From NCBI GenBank assembly GCA_001805645.1, contig MHGQ01000041.1, positions 1-52,614 on the forward strand: 52,614 bases of DNA, given 5' to 3'. The notes below the pieces were generated by a model. The model saw only the letters and a list, made by a program, of their open reading frames with translations. It did no database searches and was not told the DNA's origin. Source of the stretch: Omnitrophica WOR_2 bacterium RIFCSPHIGHO2_02_FULL_50_17. GTDB lineage: Bacteria; Omnitrophota; Gorgyraeia; Zapsychrales; Zapsychraceae. The translations under genes were made by a program, and so were the position numbers. This document shows positions 34,150-44,725 of the stretch, piece by piece (position 1 is the first letter of the stretch; the number at the start of each line of letters is the position of its first letter).

Positions 34150-35439
34150 TCACCTCACCCCCACCGCCTGAACTCCCAGTCCCTTTAAATCCCGGATAAA
34201 GCCCGGATAGGATTTGGAGACACACTCAATATCTCTAATGCGCATACCCAGTTTTGAACCTAATATGGCAAAGGACATCGCCAGGCGATGATCTCGATGG
34301 GGATCAAGCAGGCAGTCGGTCTTATACTGATTCTGGGGATAAATAACAATCTCATTTCTTTTTTCCACCACCTTTGCGCCTATTTTCCTTAACTCCTGCC
34401 CCAAGTCGCTGATCCGATCGGATTCCTTAACACGCGCATGGCCGATATCCAATAAACGCGTTGGGCCATCGGCAAAAAGGGCTAAAATAGCCATCACCGG
34501 GACCAAATCCGGACAATCCTTCAAGGAGAAATCACCTCCCTTAAGGCAAAACGGCCCTTTCATCCTTATAGATTTTGATGTCTTTTGAAATTTAACCCCC
34601 ATCTTCTCCAAGAGCCGCAGGATATGACTATCGGCCTGAACGAAACGGTCGTCAAAGGCCCCTTCAAGAGCGACATCGGATTTATTAAGGACAGCCGCCG
34701 CCATCAAAAAGGCGGCCAGGCCATAATCTGCCGGAACCGTAAAATTTTTCAGCCCCTTAAAGCGCTGATTTGCAGGAATTACATAACGGCGCAGGCCCTC
34801 TCTTCTTATCTTGACACCACTTTTATCGAGGACCTGCATAGTCATTGTAATATAATCGGCAGACACGATTTTTTGTCCTGTCAATGTCAGAGAAGTGTCC
34901 TCTCCCATCTGCGGGCAGGCGATAAGCAATGCCGAAATAAACTGAGAGCTTAAGCTCCCGTCAATCTGAATATTTCCCCCGCGAAGGCTTCCTCCCTGGA
35001 TGCGGATCGGTATCCCCTCCTGCCTTCCTTCCCCGAAAATTTCTACTCCCATGGAGCGCAGGGTCCGCGTCAGAAAAAGATTCGGGCGCCCTTTCAATGT
35101 CCCCTGGCCCCCAATGGTTGCCTTACGGCCGTAGAGGGCAACCAGCGGCAGGATAAACCGCAAAACTGTCCCCGATTCCCCCACATGAATATGCGAAAGA
35201 CGCAGAGGATTACGCTTCGCCGCTACCTTCCATGTCTCTCGATGCAGACGGGTTAACTGAGCGCCCAAATTTCGCGCAACCCGCATCGATACCCTGGCAT
35301 CGTCGCAAGGCGAAGGGTTCCGGATGAAGGAGATCCCGCCGCAGGCGGCAATCATAAAGGCGCGGATAGAATACGATTTGGAGGAGGGAACATGCACAGC
35401 CCCCCTCACAAAAGCGGCGGGTTGAACCTTGAGAATCAT
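34150..35439 (-). CDS. aroA: 3-phosphoshikimate 1-carboxyvinyltransferase
   Basis: VPSSKSYSIRAFMIAA; GESGTVLRFILPLVALYG; ARVKESDRI; DPHRDHRLAMSFAILG. Confidence 0.94.
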   Translation of the reverse strand: MILKVQPAAFVRGAVHVPSSKSYSIRAFMIAACGGISFIRNPSPCDDARVSMRVARNLGAQLTRLHRETWKVAAKRNPLRLSHIHVGESGTVLRFILPLVALYGRKATIGGQGTLKGRPNLFLTRTLRSMGVEIFGEGRQEGIPIRIQGGSLRGGNIQIDGSLSSQFISALLIACPQMGEDTSLTLTGQKIVSADYITMTMQVLDKSGVKIRREGLRRYVIPANQRFKGLKNFTVPADYGLAAFLMAAAVLNKSDVALEGAFDDRFVQADSHILRLLEKMGVKFQKTSKSIRMKGPFCLKGGDFSLKDCPDLVPVMAILALFADGPTRLLDIGHARVKESDRISDLGQELRKIGAKVVEKRNEIVIYPQNQYKTDCLLDPHRDHRLAMSFAILGSKLGMRIRDIECVSKSYPGFIRDLKGLGVQAVGVR

Positions 35440-36308
35440 TATTCTTTGATGATGACCTGATCGTTTTTACGGACCTGGCGGCTTGAAAGGGGCGGGATAA
35501 AATCGGCCGCCGACATCTCAGGCTGAACACGCGTGATTTTGACATCGCCGAGATACTGCTTGTCGCGGTAAACGGACAATATCTTATCTGCGGCTATGCC
35601 GTGATTGGTTCCTAGATTGACGATGATAAATTCCGTTTGCGCATCCACGGTTAAGACACGGCCTTCCAATGACTTGGAAGGGGCGATCACGATTTTTTCA
35701 AGCTCAACTTCTTCCTGTTTAGGAGAAACTGAGGCGGCCTCCGGCGTGGGTGTTGCTGTGGGACGGGTGGACTCAACCTGCGCCTGCTTCAGGCGGTTCA
35801 TCTCCTCCTCCAACTCTTTCTTGCGCTGTTCAATCTCTCGAATTTTCTCCTCCAAGGCCTGTTTGGCATCCAACTCGGCCTGTAATTGTTTTTCCAAATC
35901 AGCCGCTTTCTGTTTTGCCTCTTCACTGCCGGCTAACTTCTTCTGAAGCTCTTCCTTAGCCTTGATCTCTTGACCCATCTGCTCTTTCAGGGTAAGATTT
36001 TCCGACTTTAATTCCTCTCTTAATCCCTTCTCCAGCTCCAGGTCATCCAGCAAACCATTAATCTTCTCGTCGGCTTCCTTATTCTTCTCTTGCAGCAGAA
36101 ATCCTTGCTTGATCGCATCTTGCAGCTGGGCTTCAATTTTGGCTTCGTTGGCCTTGCTCTTTTCTAACGTTACCTCGACTGATTTACGCCTCTCGATTTC
36201 TTTATGGAGAAAGAACATGGTAAGACCCGCCAAAGAAAGGGAAAGGACAATAAAAATAATCAGGAAGATTGTTAAGACCTTACCAGAGGAGTTTATCGGC
36301 TTTTTCAT
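35439..36308 (-). CDS. Membrane-anchored coiled-coil protein
   Basis: N-terminal TM, long E/K-rich coiled coil, C-terminal beta-rich VNLGTNHGIAADKILSVYRDKQYLGDVKITRVQPEMSAADFI. Confidence 0.65.
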   Translation of the reverse strand: MKKPINSSGKVLTIFLIIFIVLSLSLAGLTMFFLHKEIERRKSVEVTLEKSKANEAKIEAQLQDAIKQGFLLQEKNKEADEKINGLLDDLELEKGLREELKSENLTLKEQMGQEIKAKEELQKKLAGSEEAKQKAADLEKQLQAELDAKQALEEKIREIEQRKKELEEEMNRLKQAQVESTRPTATPTPEAASVSPKQEEVELEKIVIAPSKSLEGRVLTVDAQTEFIIVNLGTNHGIAADKILSVYRDKQYLGDVKITRVQPEMSAADFIPPLSSRQVRKNDQVIIKE

Positions 36309-36406
36309 GGGCGGTCAAAATAAAAAGGGTTGAAATTTCATGCTGGTATTATTATATGGAAAAAGTAACATAAGTAAAGTCTGGAATTAAATATTTATTT
36401 GCAGGC

Positions 36407-37312
36407 TCAAATGTCCACTTTCTCCAGGAATTCCCGAGGCATCTTGCACAGGAATTCCAAGAAACACCCGTAGTGCGGATGCCTAAAGCCTATGCCCTGG
36501 GCATGGAGGGCAAGCCGGGGGAAACTTCCCTTCCTGCCGTATTTCTCATCCCCTAATATCGGATGCCCTTCGTGGCTCATGTGCACGCGCAGCTGATGGG
36601 TTCGTCCTGTCCGTGGAAAGAGGTGCACCAGAGAAACCCCGTGATGGCGCTTAACGACTTTGTAAAAAGTAACGGCCTCTTTGGCCCCTTCTGTGTAGAC
36701 GACATCCTGTTTTCCCCTCTGATAGACGTGCCGCCCCAGCGGCGCATCAATGACGCCTTCGTCAAACTCAACCTCACCCGCGACCAACGCCGTATAATGC
36801 TTCTTGACTTGATGTTCCTGAAATTGTCTGGCCAGATGCGCATGGGTGACATTATCCTTGGCAACCAGCAAAAGCCCCGAGGTCTCTTGATCCAGGCGGT
36901 GAACAATGCCCGGGCGAAAGGATGTATTGACGTCCGAGAGACGATCACAGTGAAATAATAAGGCGTTGACCAGTGTCCCTGAATAACATCCCTGAGCCGG
37001 ATGCACCAGCATCCCGGCCGCCTTATTCACGGCCAGAAGAAAATCATCCTCGTAAAAAATATCTAAAGGGATATCTTGCGCTTCGATATCCTGGGGGGGC
37101 AGAAGCTCATCCGGGATCCGGACATGCACCTCATCGCCCTCGTGAACATTGTAATGGGCCTTGACCGTTTTGCGGTTGACGAGCACACAATCCGCCTCGA
37201 TGAGCTTCTTGACGAAACTGCGGGAAGGCGCCTGGGCAAGGTGCTGCGCCAAATAGGCATCAAGGCGTTTGTGATGATTCTCTGCGTCAACTTTTAATAC
37301 GTGCGTTGACAT
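36407..37312 (-). CDS. rluD: RluD-family 23S rRNA pseudouridine synthase
   Basis: S4-like N-term; GIVHRLDQETSGLLLVAK; FPRTGRTHQLRVHMSHEGHPILGDEKYG. Confidence 0.92.
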   Translation of the reverse strand: MSTHVLKVDAENHHKRLDAYLAQHLAQAPSRSFVKKLIEADCVLVNRKTVKAHYNVHEGDEVHVRIPDELLPPQDIEAQDIPLDIFYEDDFLLAVNKAAGMLVHPAQGCYSGTLVNALLFHCDRLSDVNTSFRPGIVHRLDQETSGLLLVAKDNVTHAHLARQFQEHQVKKHYTALVAGEVEFDEGVIDAPLGRHVYQRGKQDVVYTEGAKEAVTFYKVVKRHHGVSLVHLFPRTGRTHQLRVHMSHEGHPILGDEKYGRKGSFPRLALHAQGIGFRHPHYGCFLEFLCKMPREFLEKVDI

Positions 37313-38009
37313 AAAGGGCCGCCCCCATCAATCCCAGACACACCCACTGATAAACGCTCAACCCCGCCCACAGCACATCATGATCGGCCCGGAAGAATTC
37401 AACGCCGAATCTTAAAAGAGAGGCCGAAAGAAGATACACGGCAAAAACCCTTCCATGAACCTGCGTCGTCTTCTGATACCGTTTCAGAAAAAAGAAAATC
37501 ATCAAAAGCCCGAAAAAAGAATAAAGCTGGGTAGGATGAAGACGGGCACCGTGGGCGGGAAAAAATATCCCCCACGCGACCTCTTTCCCATAACAACAGC
37601 CATTTAAGAAACAACCTATCCGGCCGATGGACTCCCCCAGAGCCACATAGGGAGCCACCAGATCCAATAACGGAAGAAGCGGTAATCCCTTCTTTCTCAC
37701 GAATCCTATGCCGGCAAGACAGGCCGCGATAAATCCGCCCTGCCAGGCCAGGCCGCCTTTCTGAATCATCACGATCTCCCAAGGATGGTCTATAAAAAAA
37801 CTTGCATTCAGGATCACGTAAAAAAGACGGGCCCCTGCCAAACCGGCGACGACGACCCAAAAGGCGAGATCAAAGATGCTGTCCGGGGCGAGGCCTAGCC
37901 TCTCGGCATCCCGGGAGGCCCCCAGGGTGCACACCATCACAGCCACGGCAAACATTAACCCGTAGGCGTAAACGGTCAGAGGTCCGAAGGTATAGATGAC
38001 AGGATGCAT
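37287..38009 (-). CDS. lgt: Prolipoprotein diacylglyceryl transferase
   Basis: MHPVIYTFGPLTVYAYGLMFAVAVMVC; GGLAWQGGFIAACL; ESIGRIGCFLNGCCYG; LHPTQLYSF. Confidence 0.94.
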   Translation of the reverse strand: MHPVIYTFGPLTVYAYGLMFAVAVMVCTLGASRDAERLGLAPDSIFDLAFWVVVAGLAGARLFYVILNASFFIDHPWEIVMIQKGGLAWQGGFIAACLAGIGFVRKKGLPLLPLLDLVAPYVALGESIGRIGCFLNGCCYGKEVAWGIFFPAHGARLHPTQLYSFFGLLMIFFFLKRYQKTTQVHGRVFAVYLLSASLLRFGVEFFRADHDVLWAGLSVYQWVCLGLMGAALYVNARIKS

Positions 38010-38011
38010 GG

Positions 38012-38494
38012 TTATACCCTGCCGGGACGGAAACACTTCCAGGCAATCATCACGGCACCGATAGTGATGGCGCTGTCCGCGATATTAAAGACCGGCCAGA
38101 TGCGGAAGTCAATAAAATCAATCACATGGCCGTAGGCAATGCGGTCATATAAATTCCCTAAAGCGCCGCCCAGAATCAATGAAAAGGCGATCATATAGCT
38201 GCGGCTGACGGCCTGCGGATTCTTGTGGTAATAATGGATGTTATAAATCAAAAGTGCCACGGCGATAAGAGGGATGATGATAAAAACAACTCCCCGGTCT
38301 TTAAAAAAACCGAAGGCAATACCGGTATTGTGCACAAGGGTCACGTGAAAGACGCGGCGGATAACAGGCAGGGACTCGCCGCTGGAAAGAAAACGGGAAA
38401 AGAAAACCTTTGCGACCCTGTCGAGGCCGACAACGAAAAGGGTCACTAAAAGCGACAGGAAAACATCCCATTGAGATCGGTTAAGATCTCTCAT
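38012..38494 (-). CDS. lspA: Signal peptidase II
   Basis: VHNTGIAFGFF; LILGGALGNLYDRIAYGHVIDFIDF; WPVFNIADSAITIG. Confidence 0.95.
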   Translation of the reverse strand: MRDLNRSQWDVFLSLLVTLFVVGLDRVAKVFFSRFLSSGESLPVIRRVFHVTLVHNTGIAFGFFKDRGVVFIIIPLIAVALLIYNIHYYHKNPQAVSRSYMIAFSLILGGALGNLYDRIAYGHVIDFIDFRIWPVFNIADSAITIGAVMIAWKCFRPGRV

Positions 38495-38880
38495 CTTTTT
38501 TCGGATTCAATTCTCTCTTGGCACTTCAGGCAGGTCTCGGCGTAAGGAATGGCCTTGAGCCGCGCCTCGGAGATGGACTTATCGCATTCCGTGCATGTCC
38601 CGTAGGTCTTGTCTTCGATTTTTTTGAGGGCAAGGTCGACCCTGTAGAGGACCTCCCGTTCGTTGGAGGCCAGCCCCAGGCTGAACTCCCGGTCGTAGAG
38701 GTCGGTCGCCACATCCGCCATATGCTGCACATGACCCGAGGCGTCCCGCGACTCGCTGCCCACCCCGCCGTTAGGACTCTGGGAGATGTTATTGATATCG
38801 CGGACAAAATCTTCCTTTAATTTCAAGAGGAGTTTTTTAAAAAACTCCAGCTTCTTCTTGTCAAATTTCTTTTGCATCAT
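38491..38880 (-). CDS. DksA/TraR-family C4 zinc-finger protein
   Basis: [33 protein letters not shown]. Confidence 0.9.
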   Translation of the reverse strand: MMQKKFDKKKLEFFKKLLLKLKEDFVRDINNISQSPNGGVGSESRDASGHVQHMADVATDLYDREFSLGLASNEREVLYRVDLALKKIEDKTYGTCTECDKSISEARLKAIPYAETCLKCQERIESEKR

Positions 38881-41684
38881 CCAGCGTACTCCTTTACATT
38901 AACCGCGCAACGGGCACAAAGCGTTTCATGTTCTGGATCCTCTCCGATGTCCGTTCGATAATTCCAGCACCGGCTGCATTTCTCTCCCTCGGCTTTCTGG
39001 ACAACAATTTCCCGCGCGAAACTCCCCGCGGAAGGTTCTCCGAAATTGGGGACATACTCAACGGCCGCCTGGGAAACGATAAATACCGACGGGAGCATGC
39101 CTTCGTGCGCTTTGAGGTAATCGTATTCGTTTTTGTTCCCTGTCCGAATAAGAATTTTCGCCTCAAGCGAGCTTCCCACTTCCCCTGCCTGGCGCTTATC
39201 CTCAATGGCCTTGAGGACATCGGGCCTCATCACCACAAGCCGCCTGAATTTTTCCTCAACGGCCTTATTATTCCATTCTCCCGGCATGACAAGCCAGTCC
39301 AGCAAATGAACGCTGGGGACATCCTTCATGCCGGCATCCTTAGGGCTGGCCAGATAAATCTCATCCGCCGTAAAACTTAAAATCGGGGCCATGGCCCTCA
39401 CCAGATGATTGAGAATATGATAAAGAACGGTCTGCGCGCTCCTTCTTTCCCGCCCATAAGCCGCAGAAGTATACAGCCTGTCTTTTAGGATGTCAAGATA
39501 AAAACTGGAGAGATCCTCGTTGCAGAAAGTATAAATCATCTTTGTGACTTTGGCAAATTCATAGCCGTCAAAAAAATGCCTCAACTCTACAATCGTTGCA
39601 TACAGACGATAGAGCGCCCATTTGTCCAAATCCGCCAGATGAGTGTAGGGCACCTCGTCCCGCGAGGGGTCGAAGTCATAAAGATTTCCCAAAAGGTAGC
39701 GGGCGGTATTGCGGATTTTGCGGTAGGCGTCCGTCAAGCGCTCAAGGATCTCGGGAGAGATGCGGACATCTTCTTCGTAGAAGCTGGAGGCGGCCCACAG
39801 CCTGACAATGTCGGCCCCGCTATTTTTCATCAAATCCAGCGGCGAGATGACGTTTCCCAGCGACTTGGACATCTTGCGTCCCTGGCCGTCCACGACAAAA
39901 CCGTGCGTCAAAATGATTTTAAAGGGCGGTTTCCCTTCAATGGCCATCGCCGGAATGAGAGAGGATTGAAACCAGCCGCGGTGCTGGTCGGAGCCTTCCA
40001 GATACATCTCAATAGGCACTTCGCGGCCCATCACGGCCTTCACAACCGCCTGATAGCTTACCCCGGAATCAAACCAGACATCCAGGATATCGTTTGTCTT
40101 CTCAAAGGCGCCCCGGCCGCAGTCCGGACACCGGAATCCCGGCGGAATGAGATCTTGGACATGCCTTTCGAACCAGGCATCCGTACCCTCTTTCCTGACG
40201 ATACCGGCAAAGTGTTCGATAACCTCGACGAACAATTTATGTTCCCCCTGGCATCCCGGACATCTCAAGGCAGGAATAGGCACCCCCCAATAGCGCTGGC
40301 GGGACAAGCACCAATCCGGACGGCTGACCACCATCCCCAAAATCCGCTCCTCACCAGAAGGCGGAACCCACTGCACATCTTTTTTAATAACCTCTTTCAG
40401 CCGTCCGCGCAGATTGTCGTGATCAATCTCCAGGAACCATTGCTTAGTGGCCCGAAAGATAATGGGTTTCTTGCAGCGCCAGCAGTGCGGATAAGAATGC
40501 GCCACGTTCTCGCTGGCAAATAACGCGCCTTTTGTTTTTAGTTCTTCAATGATTTTCTCATTGGCCTTGAACACATGCTCGCCGGCATAATGCCCCGCCT
40601 CTTGGGTGTACACCCCATTGTCATTGACGGGCATCATAATCTCCAGTCCATACTTCAACCCGGTCTCAAAGTCATCCTGCCCGTGGCCGGGCGCCGTATG
40701 CACCAGCCCCGTCCCTTCTTCTTTGGTGACATAACCGGCCGTCACAACACGGCAATCTTCCCGCAGGCCGAAAGGATGCCGGTACACGAAAGGCGTCAGC
40801 TGCATCCCGGAAACTTCCTCCAGGATTTTGAACTGCGTAATCCCCGCCTTCTTCAAAACGCCCTGGCAAAGAGAGCTTTCCATAATCAAGACTTCATCGC
40901 TGATATCAACAAGAGAATATCGAAACGCCGGGTGCACCGCCACGGCCACGTTGGCCAAAAGGGTCCATGGTGTCGTCGTCCAGATCAAAAGATAAGCCGG
41001 TTTTCCAACTGGCAAAAACTTCAAGCTATCAGGATTATTAGCCTTGAATTTCACATAAACCGACGGGGAGGTGTGATCTTCGTATTCCACCTCGGCCTCG
41101 GCCAGGGCGGTTTCGCAGTTAGGGCACCAGTTGACCGGCTTAAGGCCGCGGTAGATATATCCCTTTCTGTGTAAGGCCGCCAGGGACTTTAAAATCCAAT
41201 ATTCATATTCGGGGGAAAGCGTCAGATACGGCTGATCCCACTGGCCGAAGACACCCAGGCGCTTGAACTGCTCGCGCTGAATCCCGACGTATTTCATGGC
41301 ATACGCATAAGCCTTCTTGCGAAATTCGATGCAGTCCACCTCGCCTTTTTTCTGCTTTAACTCCTTGAGGAGCTGGTGCTCGATGGGAAGGCCGTGGCAG
41401 TCCCAGCCGGGGATGTAAAGGCTGTCGAAGCCCTGCATCGTCTTATATTTGACAATCATGTCTTTAAGGATTTTATTTAAGGCATGGCCAATGTGAATGT
41501 CGCCGTTGGCATACGGCGGCCCGTCATGCAGAGTGAACGCCGGCCTGCCTTTGGATTTTTCACGAATTTTAGCATAAAGCCCTTCCTTCTCCCACTTCTC
41601 TAAATAGAGGGGCTCCTTTTGGGCAAGGCCCGCCTTCATGGCGAAATCGGTCTTCGGCAGATTGAGGGTTTTCTGGTAGTCCAT
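38877..41684 (-). CDS. ileS: Isoleucyl-tRNA synthetase
   Basis: [30 protein letters not shown]-terminal zinc motif CSRCWNYR...CARC. Start trimmed to [14 protein letters not shown]. Confidence 0.97.
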   Translation of the reverse strand: MDYQKTLNLPKTDFAMKAGLAQKEPLYLEKWEKEGLYAKIREKSKGRPAFTLHDGPPYANGDIHIGHALNKILKDMIVKYKTMQGFDSLYIPGWDCHGLPIEHQLLKELKQKKGEVDCIEFRKKAYAYAMKYVGIQREQFKRLGVFGQWDQPYLTLSPEYEYWILKSLAALHRKGYIYRGLKPVNWCPNCETALAEAEVEYEDHTSPSVYVKFKANNPDSLKFLPVGKPAYLLIWTTTPWTLLANVAVAVHPAFRYSLVDISDEVLIMESSLCQGVLKKAGITQFKILEEVSGMQLTPFVYRHPFGLREDCRVVTAGYVTKEEGTGLVHTAPGHGQDDFETGLKYGLEIMMPVNDNGVYTQEAGHYAGEHVFKANEKIIEELKTKGALFASENVAHSYPHCWRCKKPIIFRATKQWFLEIDHDNLRGRLKEVIKKDVQWVPPSGEERILGMVVSRPDWCLSRQRYWGVPIPALRCPGCQGEHKLFVEVIEHFAGIVRKEGTDAWFERHVQDLIPPGFRCPDCGRGAFEKTNDILDVWFDSGVSYQAVVKAVMGREVPIEMYLEGSDQHRGWFQSSLIPAMAIEGKPPFKIILTHGFVVDGQGRKMSKSLGNVISPLDLMKNSGADIVRLWAASSFYEEDVRISPEILERLTDAYRKIRNTARYLLGNLYDFDPSRDEVPYTHLADLDKWALYRLYATIVELRHFFDGYEFAKVTKMIYTFCNEDLSSFYLDILKDRLYTSAAYGRERRSAQTVLYHILNHLVRAMAPILSFTADEIYLASPKDAGMKDVPSVHLLDWLVMPGEWNNKAVEEKFRRLVVMRPDVLKAIEDKRQAGEVGSSLEAKILIRTGNKNEYDYLKAHEGMLPSVFIVSQAAVEYVPNFGEPSAGSFAREIVVQKAEGEKCSRCWNYRTDIGEDPEHETLCARCAVNVKEYAG

Positions 41685-41695
41685 TTTGTGATCGG

Positions 41696-41722
41696 CCCCG
41701 TCCACCCCCGAGGTGGACGGGG
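41696..41722. repeat. Perfect 11-bp inverted repeat between mtnP and ileS
   Basis: CCCCGTCCACC-cccga-GGTGGACGGGG. Confidence 0.8.
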
Positions 41723-41742
41723 TTACCGGTTACTGGTTACTG
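41721..41742. repeat. Heptamer array overlapping mtnP stop codon
   Basis: GGTTACC GGTTACT GGTTACT G; mtnP TAA is 41737-41739 (minus). Confidence 0.7.
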
Positions 41743-42600
41743 AATATATTTCCCGATAATAATACTCAATTCTCTCTTTTTCTGCTCGGGGATGTTGGCC
41801 GGATTGGTGATGATGGCGTTTTTCAGGGCATCTTGCGCGGCAAATTTCTTAATCTTGCCCAAGCGCGGGATCGCCAGACGCAGGATCTCCTTGGCCCGTT
41901 CCACATTCTTGTTGAGATTCCCTATAATCATCTCGACGGTCACCTCTTCATGCCCCTCAAACCAGCAGTCATAATCCGTCACCGCGCACAACGAGGCATA
42001 GGCAATCTCAGCCTCGCGGGCGAGTTTGGCCTCCGCCATATTGGTCATACCGATGATATCCACCCCCCAGCTGCGGTATAAATGAGATTCGGCGCGCGTC
42101 GAAAACTGCGGGCCTTCCATATTAAGATAAATCCCTTTCTCGTGGACGGTCACACCCGCCTGCCGGCCGCATTCTGCCAGCACCTTCGTCAATTCCGGAG
42201 AAACAGGATCCGCCAACGCCACATGGGCTACGATGCCGCCGGTAAAAAAACTGGATTCCCGCGCCTTGTTGGTGCGGTCAATGAACTGATCAGGCACGAC
42301 AAAGTCCATCGGCTTAATCCCTTCCTTCATGCTCCCGCAGGCCGAGACCGAGACAATCGCATCCACGCCGAGGCGTTTCATCTCGAAGATATTGGCACGG
42401 TAGTTGATCTCGCTTGGGCTGATATGGTGTCCCCGTCCGTGGCGCGCCAAAAAAACAACATCAACCCCTTCCAATTTCCCCTTCATGAAATGATCCGACG
42501 GAGGACCGAAGGGCGTGTCGGGAATCGTCAAATCCTCCACATGCTCGATTCCCTCCATCTTATACAAACCACTGCCGCCGATGATTCCAATCTTGGCCAT
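41737..42600 (-). CDS. mtnP: S-methyl-5'-thioadenosine phosphorylase
   Basis: MAKIGIIGGSGLYKMEGIE; FLARHGRGHHISPSEINYRANIFEMKRLGVDAIVSVSACGSM; NMEGPQFSTRAESHLYRSWGVDIIGMTNMAEAKLAREAEIAYA. Confidence 0.95.
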   Translation of the reverse strand: MAKIGIIGGSGLYKMEGIEHVEDLTIPDTPFGPPSDHFMKGKLEGVDVVFLARHGRGHHISPSEINYRANIFEMKRLGVDAIVSVSACGSMKEGIKPMDFVVPDQFIDRTNKARESSFFTGGIVAHVALADPVSPELTKVLAECGRQAGVTVHEKGIYLNMEGPQFSTRAESHLYRSWGVDIIGMTNMAEAKLAREAEIAYASLCAVTDYDCWFEGHEEVTVEMIIGNLNKNVERAKEILRLAIPRLGKIKKFAAQDALKNAIITNPANIPEQKKRELSIIIGKYIQ

Positions 42601-42615
42601 TTTTAACTCCCCCAT

Positions 42616-42645
42616 GAATTCCCTCCCCCTCGTGGGGAGGGGAAT
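42616..42645. repeat. Imperfect palindrome GAATTCCCTCCCC/GGGGAGGGGAATT
   Basis: GAATTCCCTCCCCCTCGTGGGGAGGGGAATTTTC; resembles modules at ~5969-6003 and 28669-28700. Confidence 0.6.
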
Positions 42646-42647
42646 TT

Positions 42648-43445
42648 TCATATTGATAATGATAATTCTTTAGCCCTCTTCTGTGCCGCCTGAAGGGCCC
42701 GCTCAAATATCTCCTCAAATTTATTTTTAAAAAACACATCCATCGCCGCCTGTGTTGTCCCGCCTTTGGACGTAACACGCGCGCGTAAAACTCCCGCGTC
42801 TTCTTTAGACTTCTCCAGTAACGCCAAGCCTCCCTTCAATGTCTGGGTAACAAGCTGTTCGCTCAAATCTTTCTTTAACCCCAAGGAAACCGCGGCCTTC
42901 TGAAGGCATTCCACAAAAAGAAAAACGTAGGCCGGACCGCTTCCGGAAACGGCTGTGACGGCATCCATCCATTTCTCTTCGACGACAACCGCCTGGCCGA
43001 TGCCGTTAAAAATCTGACGGGCTTTTTGAAGATCGGCACGGGTCGCTCTTTTTCCGGCGCAGACCGCCGTCATGCCCTCCCCGACCTGGGCCGGCAGATT
43101 CGGCATGGTGCGCACAACCCGGATACCATGCCCCAGTCTCTTCTCTATATAACGGCACGTGATTCCGGCGGCAATCGAGATAATCAGATGCCGCTTAGTC
43201 ACGAAAGGCCGCACCCCTGCCAAGACCTCCTCAAAGCTCTGCGGCTTAACCGCGAGAATCACAATCCCGGATTGACGGACGACCGTCGTGATGTCCATGA
43301 CGGCAACCCGGAACCGGCGCTTCAAAACTTGAGCGCGCTTCGAATCCGCCTCACAGACACGCACGGCAAATGTGCGGCCAATGCCGGCGAGGATGGCCGT
43401 CCCCATATTCCCGCCGCCGATAAGACCGATTGTCGTTTTTCCCAT
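42648..43445 (-). CDS. proC: Pyrroline-5-carboxylate reductase
   Basis: MGKTTIGLIGGGNMGTAILAG; VVRTMPNLPAQVGEGMTAV; AVSGSGPAYVFLFVE. Confidence 0.94.
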   Translation of the reverse strand: MGKTTIGLIGGGNMGTAILAGIGRTFAVRVCEADSKRAQVLKRRFRVAVMDITTVVRQSGIVILAVKPQSFEEVLAGVRPFVTKRHLIISIAAGITCRYIEKRLGHGIRVVRTMPNLPAQVGEGMTAVCAGKRATRADLQKARQIFNGIGQAVVVEEKWMDAVTAVSGSGPAYVFLFVECLQKAAVSLGLKKDLSEQLVTQTLKGGLALLEKSKEDAGVLRARVTSKGGTTQAAMDVFFKNKFEEIFERALQAAQKRAKELSLSI

Positions 43446-43462
43446 TGACACCATTGTATTAA

Positions 43463-43506
43463 TCATTTGTTATTCATTTGCATTTGGAATTTGTCATTTT
43501 TCATTA
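43463..43506. repeat. Degenerate ~7-bp array (ATTTGxx) between yggS and proC; includes yggS stop
   Basis: tcatttgttattCATTTGCATTTGGAATTTGTCATTTTTCATT; yggS TGA (43494-43496) is inside. Confidence 0.55.
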
Positions 43507-44195
43507 AATATGGCTCGTCCAATCCTTAACATATCCGCCCCTTCTTCGAGGGCAATCTCGTAATCGGAGGTCATTCCCATGGATAAATATTTCATCTCGA
43601 TGCGCTCATGGCCGGCAAAGTTTTCTTCTACGGCATCGGAGAGCTCCCGCAAATCACGAAAACACTGGCGAATCATTCCCTTATCCTCTGTCAACGGCGC
43701 CATCGTCATAAGGCCGTGCAACCGTATATGGGGGCAACGGCTAATGTTTTGAATCAAAGCCGGCACTTCATCGGGCTTGGCCCCGAACTTTTGCTCCTCA
43801 CCCGACGTATTGACCTCCACGAGAATCGTGATATCTTTGTTTAACTTGGCGGCCTGTTTCTCAATTTCCTCGGCAAGTTTTATACTGTCGACCGACTGTA
43901 TCAAGTCAAAAAGCTCAATCGCTTGTCTGACCTTATTGGTCTGCAGATGCCCGATCATGTGCCGGACGGCACGGACATGAAACCCGTCCAAGGCGGCAAA
44001 TTTCTTCTGCGCCTCCTGAACCCTGTTTTCCCCGATATGTTTGAGGCCGGCCTCCAGCGCTTCCTTGATCTGAGGCGCCTCGGCGTATTTCGTGGCCCCC
44101 ACAAGAATGATCTCGACGGGATCCCGGCCGAGTCTCTGGCAAACCGAGGCGATGTGCCCGCTGACACGAGAAAAATTCTCCCTAATCATTGCCAT
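43494..44195 (-). CDS. yggS: YggS/PROSC-family PLP homeostasis protein
   Basis: IILVGATKYAEAPQIKEALEAGLKHIGENRVQEAQKKF; HMIGHLQTNKVR; EVNTSGEEQKFG; LSMGMTSDYEIALEEGADMLRIGRAIF. Confidence 0.93.
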   Translation of the reverse strand: MAMIRENFSRVSGHIASVCQRLGRDPVEIILVGATKYAEAPQIKEALEAGLKHIGENRVQEAQKKFAALDGFHVRAVRHMIGHLQTNKVRQAIELFDLIQSVDSIKLAEEIEKQAAKLNKDITILVEVNTSGEEQKFGAKPDEVPALIQNISRCPHIRLHGLMTMAPLTEDKGMIRQCFRDLRELSDAVEENFAGHERIEMKYLSMGMTSDYEIALEEGADMLRIGRAIFNEK

Positions 44196-44324
44196 AACCT
44201 AGCATAAAGGAATTTATTAGTCAACCCTTGGGCAGATCCGATTGAAAAACAGATTGGAAACATTTGAATTTTTCATAAAAAACTGTAATATAAGGTTTAA
44301 GAAATACCAATGCAGGGCTAGAAA

Positions 44325-44714
44325 ATGCATGCTCCCCCAAAAACCCTTAACCTCAAAGATTTATCCAAAAGTTTTCTCTATGCCTTCAACGGCATACGCA
44401 TTATTGTCCTTTCCCAGCGTCACGGTTACATCTATTTAATCGCAACAATCGTCATCGGCCTTACAGGTCTCCTTCTGCAGATTTCACGCCTAGAGTGGTG
44501 CTGGATCATCATTGCAGCCGTTTCGGTCTGGACGGCAGAGGCCATCAATACAGCGTTTGAATTCCTGTGCGATGTGGCCTCGCCCGAGTTTCATCCCCTC
44601 GTTGAAAAAGCTAAAGACGCCGCGGCCGGCGCTGTTCTCTTGTGCACTATGGGGGCCGCCGCCATCGGCCTTCTTATCTTAGGCCCTCCTCTTTTTAAAA
44701 TCCTCAAGGGATAA
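44325..44714 (+). CDS. dgkA: Diacylglycerol kinase (DgkA family)
   Basis: SKSFLYAFNGIRIIVLSQRHGYIYLIATIVIG; WTAEAINTAFEFLCDVASPEFHPLVEKAKDAAAGAVLL. Confidence 0.9.
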   Translation: MHAPPKTLNLKDLSKSFLYAFNGIRIIVLSQRHGYIYLIATIVIGLTGLLLQISRLEWCWIIIAAVSVWTAEAINTAFEFLCDVASPEFHPLVEKAKDAAAGAVLLCTMGAAAIGLLILGPPLFKILKG

Positions 44715-44725
44715 CCCCTTCATTC

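Noticed and set aside
39576-40523. 315-aa plus-strand ORF opposite ileS
   Set aside because: Shadow ORF of a certain housekeeping gene.
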